Part shown: one piece after another, positions 18,105 through 26,364 of the stretch | How positions within the stretch are numbered: position 1 is the first letter of the stretch | Layout of the letters: every line of letters begins with the position of its first letter | Source: CAUPWF01 sp964367685 | Lineage (GTDB): Bacteria; Bacillota; Clostridia; Lachnospirales; Lachnospiraceae | Length of the DNA: 64,000 nucleotides | NCBI GenBank assembly: GCA_964367685.1 | Contig: CAYIYM010000002.1 | Location: 1 to 64,000, forward strand | Reading direction: 5' to 3' | Notes under the pieces: generated by a model | Told to the model about the DNA's origin: nothing | The model's input: only the letters and a program-made list of their open reading frames with translations | Databases searched by the model: none | Program-made: the position numbers and the translations under genes

Positions 18105-18139
18105 ATAAGATGATGAAAAATTATAATGCGGGGTAAAAC

Positions 18140-20707
18140 ATGAAGTTATTTGAAAAAATATTTGGAACACATAGTGAAAATGAATTAAAGCGTATAAATT
18201 CTCTAGTTAATCATATTGAAGAATTGGGAGATGAATTTAAAAATCTTTCTGATAGCGAATTGAGAGCAAAAACATTTGAGTTCAAAGAGCGTTTGTCAAA
18301 AGGAGAAACATTGGATGATATTCTGCCAGATGCTTATGCGACTGTAAGGGAAGCAGCAACTAGAGTATTGGGAATGCGTCATTATAGAGTGCAATTAATT
18401 GGTGGAATTATTTTACATCAAGGACGTATAGCAGAGATGCGTACAGGAGAAGGTAAGACATTAGTTTCTACATTACCTGCTTATCTAAATGCATTAGAAG
18501 GAAAAGGCTCACATATTATTACAGTTAACGATTATCTTGCAAAGCGTGATGCGGAGTGGATGGGACAAATTCATGAGTTTTTAGGTTTGACAGTTGGCGT
18601 TGTATTGAATTCTATGGAAGCAGAAGAGCGTAGAGCTGCATATAATTGTGATATTACTTATATTACAAATAATGAATTAGGATTTGATTATCTGAGAGAT
18701 AATATGGTAATTTACAAAGAACGATTGGTGCAACGTGACCTTCACTTTGCAGTAATTGATGAGGTGGACTCTGTATTAATTGACGAAGCGAGAACGCCGC
18801 TTATTATCTCAGGACAAAGTGGAAAATCTACAAAATTATATGAGGTTTGTAATATTTTAGCGCAACAATTAGTTCGTGGTGAAGCAAGCGGTGAATTCAC
18901 GAAAATGAGTGCAATAATGGGAGAAACAATCGAAGAGACTGGAGATTTTATTGTTAGTGAAAAAGAGAAGAATGTAAACTTGACAGAAGAAGGTATTAAG
19001 AAGGTTGAGAAATTCTTCAGTATTGAGAATTTGGCTGACCCACAAAATCTTGAAATTCAACACAATACAATCTTAGCGCTACGTGCACATAATTTAATGT
19101 TCAAGGATCAAAATTATGTTGTGAAAGATGGAGAGATTTTAATTGTTGATGAATTTACAGGTCGTATTATGCCAGGACGACGATATTCAGATGGATTACA
19201 TCAAGCGATTGAAGCAAAAGAGCGAGTAGATGTAAAGCGTGAAAGTAGAACATTGGCAAATATTACGTTCCAGAACTTGTTTAATAAATATAAAAAGAAA
19301 AGCGGTATGACAGGAACGGCTCTTACAGAGGAGAAAGAATTTCGTGATATCTATGGAATGGATGTTATTGAAATTCCAACAAATAAACCAATCCTTCGAA
19401 TTGACAAGGATGATATTGTATACAAAACTCGTATGGAGAAATATCGTGCAGTAGTGAAAGAGGTAATGGTAGCGCACGAAAAGGGACAACCAGTTCTTGT
19501 AGGTACGATTACAATTGAAGTATCCGAGCTATTAAGTAAGATGTTGAAGCGTGAAGGGATACAACACAAAGTATTGAATGCAAAATTCCATGAGCAAGAA
19601 GCTGAAATAGTAGCAGATGCAGGTGTGTGTGGAGCTGTAACTATTGCAACAAACATGGCAGGACGTGGAACTGACATTAAGTTAGATGAAGAAGCCAAAG
19701 CACTTGGTGGATTGAGAATTATTGGTACTGAACGACATGAATCTAGACGTATTGATAATCAATTGCGTGGTCGAGCTGGTAGACAAGGAGATCCAGGAGA
19801 GTCTATTTTTTATATCTCTCTTGAAGATGACTTGATGCGTTTGTTTGGATCAGAGAGACTTATGACAATGTTTGATGCATTAGGAGTTCCAGAAGACGAA
19901 GAAATTCAACATAAGATGCTTTCAAATGCAATTGAAAAGGCACAGAAAAAGATTGAGAGTAACAACTACGGCATTCGTAAGAACCTATTGGAATATGATC
20001 AAGTAATGAATGAGCAACGCGAGATTATATACGAGGAACGCCGTAAGGTACTAGACGGCGAGAGTATGAGAGATACAATTTATCATATGATTACGGAGTT
20101 TGCAGAAAATGAAGTAGATCGTTGTATTGCAACAGACTTAGATTCTGATGAATGGGATTTGAAAGAATTAAATGTGGCACTTTGCTCCAATATACCAATG
20201 GCACCTGTGAAGGCAGCTGATGTGAAGGACATGGAAATCAAAGAGTTAAAACATTTAGTAAAAGAAAGAGCTGTAAAGGCTTATGAAGTAAAAGAAGCAG
20301 AGTTCCCACAAGCAGAGCAACTTAGAGAAATTGAGCGAATTGTTCTTCTGAAAGTAATCGACGGTAGATGGATGGCACATATCGACGATATGGATCAGTT
20401 ACGCCAAGGAATTGGATTACAAGCATATGCTCAGAAAAATCCTCTTGTTGAGTATAAAATGTATGGATATGATATGTTTGGTGAAATGACACAGACAATA
20501 GGGGCAGAAACTGTTCGCACAATGTTTAGAGTTAGAATAGAGCAAAAGGTTGAACGTGAAGAAGTTGCTAAAGTAACTGGAACAAATAAAGATAATACAG
20601 TAGCAGCAGCTCCGAAGAAACGTGCGGAGGAGAAGGTATATCCAAATGCACCTTGTCCGTGTGGAAGCGGTAAGAAATATAAGCAATGCTGTGGAAGAAA
20701 TAGTTAA
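18140..20707 (+). CDS. secA: Preprotein translocase ATPase SecA
   Basis: Motor that pushes unfolded preproteins through SecYEG. The 855 residues include nucleotide-binding domain 1 with Walker A GEGKT (103-107) and the DEVDS box (IDEVDSVLIDEARTPL). They also include the preprotein-binding domain, helicase domain 2 (TNMAGRGTDI), and the scaffold and wing domains. The C-terminal SEC-C zinc motif CPCGSGKKYKQCC uses C839, C841, C850 and C851 to bind SecB or ribosomes. GGGG precedes the ATG. It is followed by a terminator before prfB. Confidence 0.98.
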   Translation: MKLFEKIFGTHSENELKRINSLVNHIEELGDEFKNLSDSELRAKTFEFKERLSKGETLDDILPDAYATVREAATRVLGMRHYRVQLIGGIILHQGRIAEMRTGEGKTLVSTLPAYLNALEGKGSHIITVNDYLAKRDAEWMGQIHEFLGLTVGVVLNSMEAEERRAAYNCDITYITNNELGFDYLRDNMVIYKERLVQRDLHFAVIDEVDSVLIDEARTPLIISGQSGKSTKLYEVCNILAQQLVRGEASGEFTKMSAIMGETIEETGDFIVSEKEKNVNLTEEGIKKVEKFFSIENLADPQNLEIQHNTILALRAHNLMFKDQNYVVKDGEILIVDEFTGRIMPGRRYSDGLHQAIEAKERVDVKRESRTLANITFQNLFNKYKKKSGMTGTALTEEKEFRDIYGMDVIEIPTNKPILRIDKDDIVYKTRMEKYRAVVKEVMVAHEKGQPVLVGTITIEVSELLSKMLKREGIQHKVLNAKFHEQEAEIVADAGVCGAVTIATNMAGRGTDIKLDEEAKALGGLRIIGTERHESRRIDNQLRGRAGRQGDPGESIFYISLEDDLMRLFGSERLMTMFDALGVPEDEEIQHKMLSNAIEKAQKKIESNNYGIRKNLLEYDQVMNEQREIIYEERRKVLDGESMRDTIYHMITEFAENEVDRCIATDLDSDEWDLKELNVALCSNIPMAPVKAADVKDMEIKELKHLVKERAVKAYEVKEAEFPQAEQLREIERIVLLKVIDGRWMAHIDDMDQLRQGIGLQAYAQKNPLVEYKMYGYDMFGEMTQTIGAETVRTMFRVRIEQKVEREEVAKVTGTNKDNTVAAAPKKRAEEKVYPNAPCPCGSGKKYKQCCGRNS

Positions 20708-20721
20708 CAAATGAATCAACG

Positions 20722-20754
20722 GAGGCCTTCACATTTGTGTCGGCCTCGATTTTT
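20722..20754 (+). terminator. Terminator of secA
   Basis: GAGGCC / GGCCTC stem with an inner CACA-TT-TGTG helix, followed by GATTTTT. Confidence 0.75.
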
Positions 20755-20783
20755 ATAATATGAGAATGAAGGTAGGTGATTAG

Positions 20784-21906
20784 GTGGTACTGTTAGATGA
20801 AATAAAAGGTATTTGGAATAGCTACGAAATGCCGCTTAGTGAATTGAGGGATTCACTTTGACTTGCAAGGTAAGAAAGAACAAGCAGAAGAAATACAAAG
20901 AAAAATAGAAGAACCAGAATTTTGGAATGAACCAGAAGTATCTCAAAAAGTAATGAAGGAACTCAAATCGCTACAAACTCTAATTGAACAGATTGAACAT
21001 TTGATTGAAATGTATAGTGATATAGCAATTTTAATAGAAATGGGATATGAAGAAGATGATGTGGAAATTGCAAAAGAAGCACAGCAGGAAATGAAGAATT
21101 TCGAAGAATTATTTGAACTTCTACGGATTGGAACATTGTTATCGGGAGAATATGATAAGAATAGTGCGATTGTTACCTTACATGCTGGTGAAGGCGGGAC
21201 TGATTCCTGCGATTGGGCAAATATGCTTTATCGAATGTATAAACGATTTGCTGAGAGAAAAGGCTATGGAATAGAAGTGTTAGATTATGTGCCAGGAGAT
21301 ATTACAGGCATTAAAGGAATTACATTCGAAGTTCATGGAGAGAATGCATATGGCTATTTAAAGTCTGAAAAAGGAGTGCATAGGTTGGTTCGAATTTCAC
21401 CCTTTAATGCAGCAGGGAAGAGACAGACTTCGTTTGCCTCTTGCGACGTTGTGCCTGATATTGACACAGAAATTAATGTAGAAATTGCAGAAGATGATCT
21501 TCGAATAGATACTTATCGAGCGAGTGGCGCTGGTGGACAGCATATCAATAAAACATCATCGGCTATTCGTATTACCCATGCTCCTACAGGGATTGTAGTC
21601 CAATGCCAGAGTGAGCGATCTCAACATACAAATAAAGACAAAGCGATGCAAATGCTAAAAGCAAAGTTATATTTGTTAAAGGAGCAAGAGCAAGCAGAGA
21701 AAGTTTCTGATATTCGCGGCGAGGTGAAAGAAATTGGATTTGGAAGTCAAATTAGATCCTATGTCTTGCACCCATATTCCCTGGTGAAGGATAGAAGAAC
21801 CAATGCGGAAAGTAGCAATGTAGGAAATGTATTAGATGGAGACTTGGATTTATTTATAAATGCTTATCTAAAGTGGGATCATGGCGGAAGAGAGCAAGTT
21901 GAGTAG
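20784..21906 (+). CDS. prfB: Peptide chain release factor 2 (programmed +1 frameshift)
   Basis: RF2 reads UGA and UAA stop codons. The first 25 codons run from GTG 20784 to CTT 20856, then an in-frame TGA (20859-20861) is bypassed by a +1 shift. Reading continues from GAC at 20860, giving 373 residues. The codon-recognition motif SPF falls at 205-207 and the peptidyl-hydrolysis motif GGQ at 250-252, the same positions as in E. coli RF2. GGTGAT (20775-20780) serves as ribosome binding site. The upstream 25-codon frame starts VLLDEIKGIW and the downstream frame continues DLQGKKEQAEEI, as in other RF2 proteins. pheB follows after 19 bases. Confidence 0.96.
20845..20862 (+). promoter_or_regulatory. 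RF2 frameshift site
   Basis: The slippery codon CTT followed by TGA C (CTTTGAC, 20856-20862) is the canonical RF2 shift site. A Shine-Dalgarno-like GAGGGA (20846-20851) sits just upstream to push the ribosome forward. Low RF2 slows termination at the UGA and raises the shift, so RF2 sets its own level. Confidence 0.93.
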
Positions 21907-21925
21907 TAAGTAGAAAGGACAAGTA

Positions 21926-22378
21926 ATGGCAAAAGAAGTAGAGAAGACCAAATATTATGTACTAAAGCAAAAAGCGGTTCCAGAAGTTTTGTTGAAGGTA
22001 GTGGAGGCGAAGAGACTCTTAGATTCGGAGAAGGTGACGACGATTCAAGAGGCAGCAGAACTTACAGGAATAAGCCGCAGTTCTTATTATAAATATAAGG
22101 ATGACATTTTTCCGTTTCATGAAAATCAACAAGGAAGCACGATTACTTGGGTAATACAAGTAGATGACACACCTGGAATCCTATCCCTTATATTGAATGG
22201 GATAGCCTCATATAAGGCAAATGTATTGACGATTCATCAAAGTATTCCGATTAATGGAATCGCGTCAGTAACTTTAAGTGTGGAAGTATTATCTTATACA
22301 GGGAATTTAAGTGATTTGATTTTGGAATTAGAGAATACAGAGGGTATTCACTATTTGAAGATTATAGGTCGAGAATAA
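21926..22378 (+). CDS. pheB: ACT domain protein of the PheB/UPF0735 family
   Basis: A 150-residue protein. The N-terminal part (about 8-60) contains a helix-turn-helix-like segment (TIQEAAELTGISRSSYYKYKDDIFPF). The C-terminal ACT domain (about 72-148, VIQVDDTPGILSLILNGIASYKANVLTIHQS) is the fold that binds amino acids. In Bacillus the relative lies beside pheA, and a link to phenylalanine metabolism has been proposed; here pheA is 24 kb away. Molecular role is not established. AGAAAGGAC precedes the ATG. Likely co-transcribed with prfB and ended by the terminator that follows. Confidence 0.85.
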   Translation: MAKEVEKTKYYVLKQKAVPEVLLKVVEAKRLLDSEKVTTIQEAAELTGISRSSYYKYKDDIFPFHENQQGSTITWVIQVDDTPGILSLILNGIASYKANVLTIHQSIPINGIASVTLSVEVLSYTGNLSDLILELENTEGIHYLKIIGRE

Positions 22379-22380
22379 TG

Positions 22381-22427
22381 AAAAAGGTAACAATGCTTGA
22401 GTCGATTCAGGCATTGTTACCTTTTTT
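22381..22427. terminator. Bidirectional terminator between pheB and the XRE regulator
   Basis: AAAAGGTAACAATGC / GCATTGTTACCTTTT stem of 15 bp, with an A run on the left and a T run on the right. It therefore serves both converging genes. Its right arm overlaps the last codons of the minus-strand regulator gene. Confidence 0.92.
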
Positions 22428-22824
22428 CTTTTATTTCTGTTTGAGATTTTAAGAATCCATCTAAGATTTGTTGTCCTTCATCTGTTAAATCTCGATAAGT
22501 CATAATAAGTGAAACTTCGGTATCTGATAAATACAGTGTGTTCTCTGATAGAGGTTTAATTGCAGGGGCATTAACGGCAGGGGTGTAAGAAATCCATTCA
22601 TCGCTTACAAGAGTATTTAAATTCTGATTAACCAATTGATCAAGAGTAACGTTATGAGCCTGTGCTATACGAATGAGACTGTCTAAATCAGGAGTTCGTT
22701 CACAACGTTCGTAATTAGAATAGGCCTGTCTTGAAATGTTCAAGAGTTCTCCTAGTTGCATTTGGTTATAGTTATTCTTTTTTCTGAGATATTTTAAATT
22801 TTTAGCTAACTGTAGATTTGCCAT
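22417..22824 (-). CDS. XRE-family helix-turn-helix transcriptional regulator
   Basis: A 135-residue protein with a Cro/C1-type HTH at about 5-62 (NLKYLRKKNNYNQMQLGELL, then ISRQAYSNYERCERTPDLDSLIRI) and a C-terminal part (about 90-130) without a recognisable domain. The ATG at 22824 is preferred because GGAGG lies 5 bases ahead; the GTG two codons upstream overlaps that site. It stands alone, convergent to pheB and divergent from tig. The target is unknown; short stand-alone regulators of this type are common in clostridia. Confidence 0.88.
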   Translation of the reverse strand: MANLQLAKNLKYLRKKNNYNQMQLGELLNISRQAYSNYERCERTPDLDSLIRIAQAHNVTLDQLVNQNLNTLVSDEWISYTPAVNAPAIKPLSENTLYLSDTEVSLIMTYRDLTDEGQQILDGFLKSQTEIKEKR

Positions 22825-23040
22825 AGTCACCTCCGTAATTGTGATTATAGTATCATGTTCTCTTTTCTATTTGTTTGAAAGAAACAATACGAAGCAAAAG
22901 CTATAAAAGCAACAATATGTTGCGTAAAACAAAAGGATGAGAAACACTAGAAATTTAAATTAAATTGTGATATACTATTATCTGATTGTCAATACAGTAA
23001 ATGAGAGTGAAGAGCTCTACATATATAAGGAGGAAGTAAA

Positions 23041-24327
23041 ATGAGTTTACAAGTAGAAAAATTAGAGAACAACATGGCAAAACTTACAATTGAAGTATCA
23101 GTAGAGGATTTTGATAAGGCGGTAGAGGCGGCTTATTTAAAGCAAAGAGGTAACATGGCTGTACCTGGTTTCCGTAAGGGAAAAGTGCCACGTCAAATGA
23201 TCGAAAAAATGTATGGTGCTGAAATCTTTTTTGAAGAAGCAACAAATAATTTGATTCCAGAATTCTATGGAAAAGCATATGATGAGTGTGAGTTAGAAAT
23301 CGTGTCTCAACCAACAATTGATATTGTTCAAATTGGTAAAGGACAAACATTTATTTTTACAGCAGAAGTAGCGACTAAGCCAGAAGTAACTTTAGGTGAA
23401 TATAAAGGACTTGAAGTAGAGAAAGTTTCTACAAGAGTTACAGCAAAAGAAATAGATGAAGAATTAGAAAAAGAGCAAGCTAAAAATTCTAGAGTAATCA
23501 ATGTGGAAGATCGTCCAGTAGCAGATAAAGATGAAGTTGTTCTTGATTTCGAAGGATTTGTAGACGGAGTTGCATTTGAAGGTGGTAAAGGTGAAAACTA
23601 TCCATTAACAATTGGTTCTGGATCATTTATCCCAGGATTCGAAGAGCAATTAGTTGGAGCTGAATTAGAGAAAGAAGTTGAAGTAAATGTAACATTCCCA
23701 GCTGAATACCACTCAGAAGAATTAAAAGGGAAAGAGGCTGTATTCAAGTGTACAGTACATGAAATCAAAGCAAAAGAGCTTCCAGCTTTAGATGATGAAT
23801 TCGCAGCAGAGGTTTCTGAATTTGATACATTAGAGGCTTACAAAGCTGATATCAAAACAAAAATCAAAGAGCGTAAGCAAACGGAAGGTGAAAGAGCACA
23901 AGAAGATAAGTTAGTTGATATGGTTATTGAGAATGCATCAATGGATATTCCAGAAGCTATGATCGATACACAAGTGAAGCAAATGTTAAATGATTTTGCT
24001 CAAAGAATGCAACAACAAGGCTTAACAATGGAGCAATACATGCAATACACAGGAATGACTGCAGAGAAGATGGCAGAAGACATGAAGCCACAAGCTGTGA
24101 AGCGTATCCAAACAAGATTAGTATTAGAAGCAATCGTAAAAGCTGAAAATATCGAAGTTTCTGAAGAAAAAATCGAAGCAGAATTAGTGAAAATGGCTGA
24201 AGCTTATAAAATGGAAATTGAGAAAATCAAAGAATTCATGGGCGAAGCAGAGAAGAAGCAAATGAAAGAAGATATGTCAGTTCAAGAAGCAGTGACATTT
24301 ATCAAAGACTCAGCAGTAACAAAATAG
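23041..24327 (+). CDS. tig: Trigger factor (ribosome-bound chaperone and prolyl isomerase)
   Basis: The first chaperone to meet nascent chains at the ribosome exit. The 428 residues show the ribosome-binding tail with the signature GFRKGKVPRQMIEKMYG (about 42-58), a central FKBP-type isomerase domain (about 150-235, DEVVLDFEGFVDGVAFEGGKG...FIPGFEEQLVG) and the long helical C-terminal cradle. AAGGAGG precedes the ATG. It leads the tig-clpP-clpX-lon quality-control cluster, with 22 bases to clpP. Confidence 0.97.
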   Translation: MSLQVEKLENNMAKLTIEVSVEDFDKAVEAAYLKQRGNMAVPGFRKGKVPRQMIEKMYGAEIFFEEATNNLIPEFYGKAYDECELEIVSQPTIDIVQIGKGQTFIFTAEVATKPEVTLGEYKGLEVEKVSTRVTAKEIDEELEKEQAKNSRVINVEDRPVADKDEVVLDFEGFVDGVAFEGGKGENYPLTIGSGSFIPGFEEQLVGAELEKEVEVNVTFPAEYHSEELKGKEAVFKCTVHEIKAKELPALDDEFAAEVSEFDTLEAYKADIKTKIKERKQTEGERAQEDKLVDMVIENASMDIPEAMIDTQVKQMLNDFAQRMQQQGLTMEQYMQYTGMTAEKMAEDMKPQAVKRIQTRLVLEAIVKAENIEVSEEKIEAELVKMAEAYKMEIEKIKEFMGEAEKKQMKEDMSVQEAVTFIKDSAVTK

Positions 24328-24349
24328 TCGTTTTCAAGGAGGAATCGAT

Positions 24350-24931
24350 ATGCCTTTAATCCCTATGGTAGTAGAACAAACAAGTCGAGGAGAGCGTTCT
24401 TATGACATTTACTCACGTTTGTTAAAAGATAGAATTATTTTTCTAGGAGATCAAGTAACTGATGATGTAGCAAGTGTAATTGTTGCTGAACTACTATTAT
24501 TAGAAGCAGAAGATCCAGATAAAGATATTCATTTATATATTAATAGCCCAGGCGGATCAGTTACAGCTGGCTTGGCTATTTATGACACAATGCAGTATAT
24601 TAAGTGTGATGTGTCTACAATTTGTATGGGAATGGCAGCTAGCATGGGATCATTTTTATTAGCAGGAGGAGCAAAAGGGAAACGTTTTGCACTTCCAAAT
24701 GCAGAAGTAATGATTCACCAACCTTTAGGCGGTGCTAGAGGTCAAGCAACAGAAATTCAAATTGCAGCAGAACACATTTTAAAGACTAGAGATAGATTAA
24801 ACCAAATCTTAGCAGAGAATACTGGGAAACCAATTGAGCAAATTGCAGCGGATACAGAAAGAGATAATTTCATGTCTGCAGAACAAGCGAAAGAATATGG
24901 TTTAGTAGATGAAGTAATTTCAAAGCATTAA
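24350..24931 (+). CDS. clpP: ATP-dependent Clp protease proteolytic subunit
   Basis: Serine protease that forms the 14-subunit barrel fed by ClpX or ClpC. The 193 residues have the catalytic triad at S98 (MAASMGS), H123 (MIHQP) and D172 (ERDNFM), the same numbering as in well-studied homologues. AAGGAGG precedes the ATG. A 62-base spacer with a hairpin leads to clpX. No CtsR operator was recognised upstream. Confidence 0.98.
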   Translation: MPLIPMVVEQTSRGERSYDIYSRLLKDRIIFLGDQVTDDVASVIVAELLLLEAEDPDKDIHLYINSPGGSVTAGLAIYDTMQYIKCDVSTICMGMAASMGSFLLAGGAKGKRFALPNAEVMIHQPLGGARGQATEIQIAAEHILKTRDRLNQILAENTGKPIEQIAADTERDNFMSAEQAKEYGLVDEVISKH

Positions 24932-24942
24932 TATTATGAAAT

Positions 24943-24967
24943 GGGGGCTGTTCCTAGGAACATCCCC
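24943..24967 (+). promoter_or_regulatory. Hairpin between clpP and clpX
   Basis: GGGG-GC-TGTTCC / GGAACA-T-CCCC folds into a stable stem, followed only by TTTCAAT. It could be a weak terminator that lowers clpX relative to clpP, or an mRNA-stabilising or processing structure. Confidence 0.5.
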
Positions 24968-24993
24968 TTTCAATCTAGAAGCGAGGTGAAAAC

Positions 24994-26229
24994 GTGGCAG
25001 GAAAATTATACGAAGATCAGATTAGATGTTCATTTTGTAACAAATATGAATCACAAGTGAGAAAAATAATAGCTGGACCTAACGGCGCATTTATTTGTGA
25101 CGAGTGTATTGAGGTGTGTGCGGAAATTATAGACGAAGAATTAGGGTATGAAGACGACAAAGAGTTTGAAGAAATTAATTTAATCAAACCACTTGAAATG
25201 AAGCAATTCTTAGATGAATACGTAATAGGACAAGATGAAGCAAAGAAAGTATTATCAGTGGCTGTATATAACCACTATAAACGTATTATGGCTTCAAAGG
25301 ATTTGGGGGTTGAATTACAAAAAAGTAATGTTCTAATGCTAGGTCCAACTGGTTGTGGAAAGACGTTATTAGCACAATCACTTGCCAAAATTTTAAATGT
25401 ACCATTTGCAATTGCTGACGCAACTGCTTTGACAGAAGCTGGATATGTAGGAGAAGATGTTGAGAATATTTTATTGAAAATTATTCAAGCAGCTGACGGA
25501 GATGTCTCACGCGCTGAACACGGTATCATTTATATTGACGAAATCGATAAAATAACTAGAAAATCTGAAAACCCTTCAATTACACGTGATGTTTCAGGAG
25601 AAGGTGTACAGCAAGCGTTATTGAAATTGATTGAGGGTACAATTGCATCAGTTCCGCCACAAGGTGGAAGAAAGCATCCACATCAAGAATTAATACAAAT
25701 AGATACAACGAATATTTTATTTATTGTTGGTGGTGCATTTGAAGGAATTGATAAAATTATAGGTTCCAGAATTGACAAGAAAGCAGTAGGGTTTAATTCA
25801 GAATTAAAATCTAAGAAGGAGCAACAAGACGTAGGAGAACTGTTGGCACAAGTATTGCCAAGAGACTTTATTAAATTCGGTCTTATTCCAGAGCTAGTTG
25901 GCCGTGTGCCAGTTGTTGTTTCCCTAGATTTGTTAAAGCGAGATGCATTGATTCGTATTTTGACAGAACCTAAGAATGCAATTGTGAAACAGTATCAAAA
26001 ATTACTTGAATTAGATGGAGTGACATTGACATTTGAGGACTCTGCATTGGAAGAAGTAGCAGAAATTTCATTACAGAGAAAAACAGGAGCAAGAGGGCTA
26101 CGTGCGATTATGGAGAAATCTATGATGCAGATTATGTACGAAGCGCCATCCGATGAAACAATCGAATCATGTACGATTACAAGAGGTGTAGTTCAAGGTA
26201 TAGAAGAAGCGATTTATAATTACAAATAA
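24994..26229 (+). CDS. clpX: ATP-dependent Clp protease ATP-binding subunit ClpX
   Basis: AAA+ unfoldase that feeds ClpP. The 411 residues start with the C4 zinc domain (C12, C15, C35, C38), then Walker A GPTGCGKT (117-124) and Walker B IIYIDEIDKI. The pore-2 and IGF-type loop regions and sensor 2 (GARGLRAIMEK) follow. The start is GTG with GAGGTG upstream. It follows clpP directly, the usual arrangement. Confidence 0.98.
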   Translation: MAGKLYEDQIRCSFCNKYESQVRKIIAGPNGAFICDECIEVCAEIIDEELGYEDDKEFEEINLIKPLEMKQFLDEYVIGQDEAKKVLSVAVYNHYKRIMASKDLGVELQKSNVLMLGPTGCGKTLLAQSLAKILNVPFAIADATALTEAGYVGEDVENILLKIIQAADGDVSRAEHGIIYIDEIDKITRKSENPSITRDVSGEGVQQALLKLIEGTIASVPPQGGRKHPHQELIQIDTTNILFIVGGAFEGIDKIIGSRIDKKAVGFNSELKSKKEQQDVGELLAQVLPRDFIKFGLIPELVGRVPVVVSLDLLKRDALIRILTEPKNAIVKQYQKLLELDGVTLTFEDSALEEVAEISLQRKTGARGLRAIMEKSMMQIMYEAPSDETIESCTITRGVVQGIEEAIYNYK

Positions 26230-26234
26230 GAGAT

Positions 26235-26266
26235 ATGGCGGGAGTTTAATTACACCCGTCATGTTT
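26235..26266 (+). terminator. Possible terminator after clpX
   Basis: ATGGCGGG / CCCGTCAT stem (one mismatch) followed by GTTTTGTATTTT. It would separate clpX from lon, which lies about 100 bases on. Confidence 0.55.
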
Positions 26267-26364
26267 TGTATTTTATAAAATAGTTAGGATACCATCGAGT
26301 TAACTACCGCAATGGGATGTAGAGTATATTATCTTGTTGTAAGAAAAAAGCGAGGTTGGAATAG

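Noticed and set aside
19351..19698. 115-codon minus-strand ORF inside secA
   Set aside because: Antisense shadow of a strongly conserved coding region, without a start signal.
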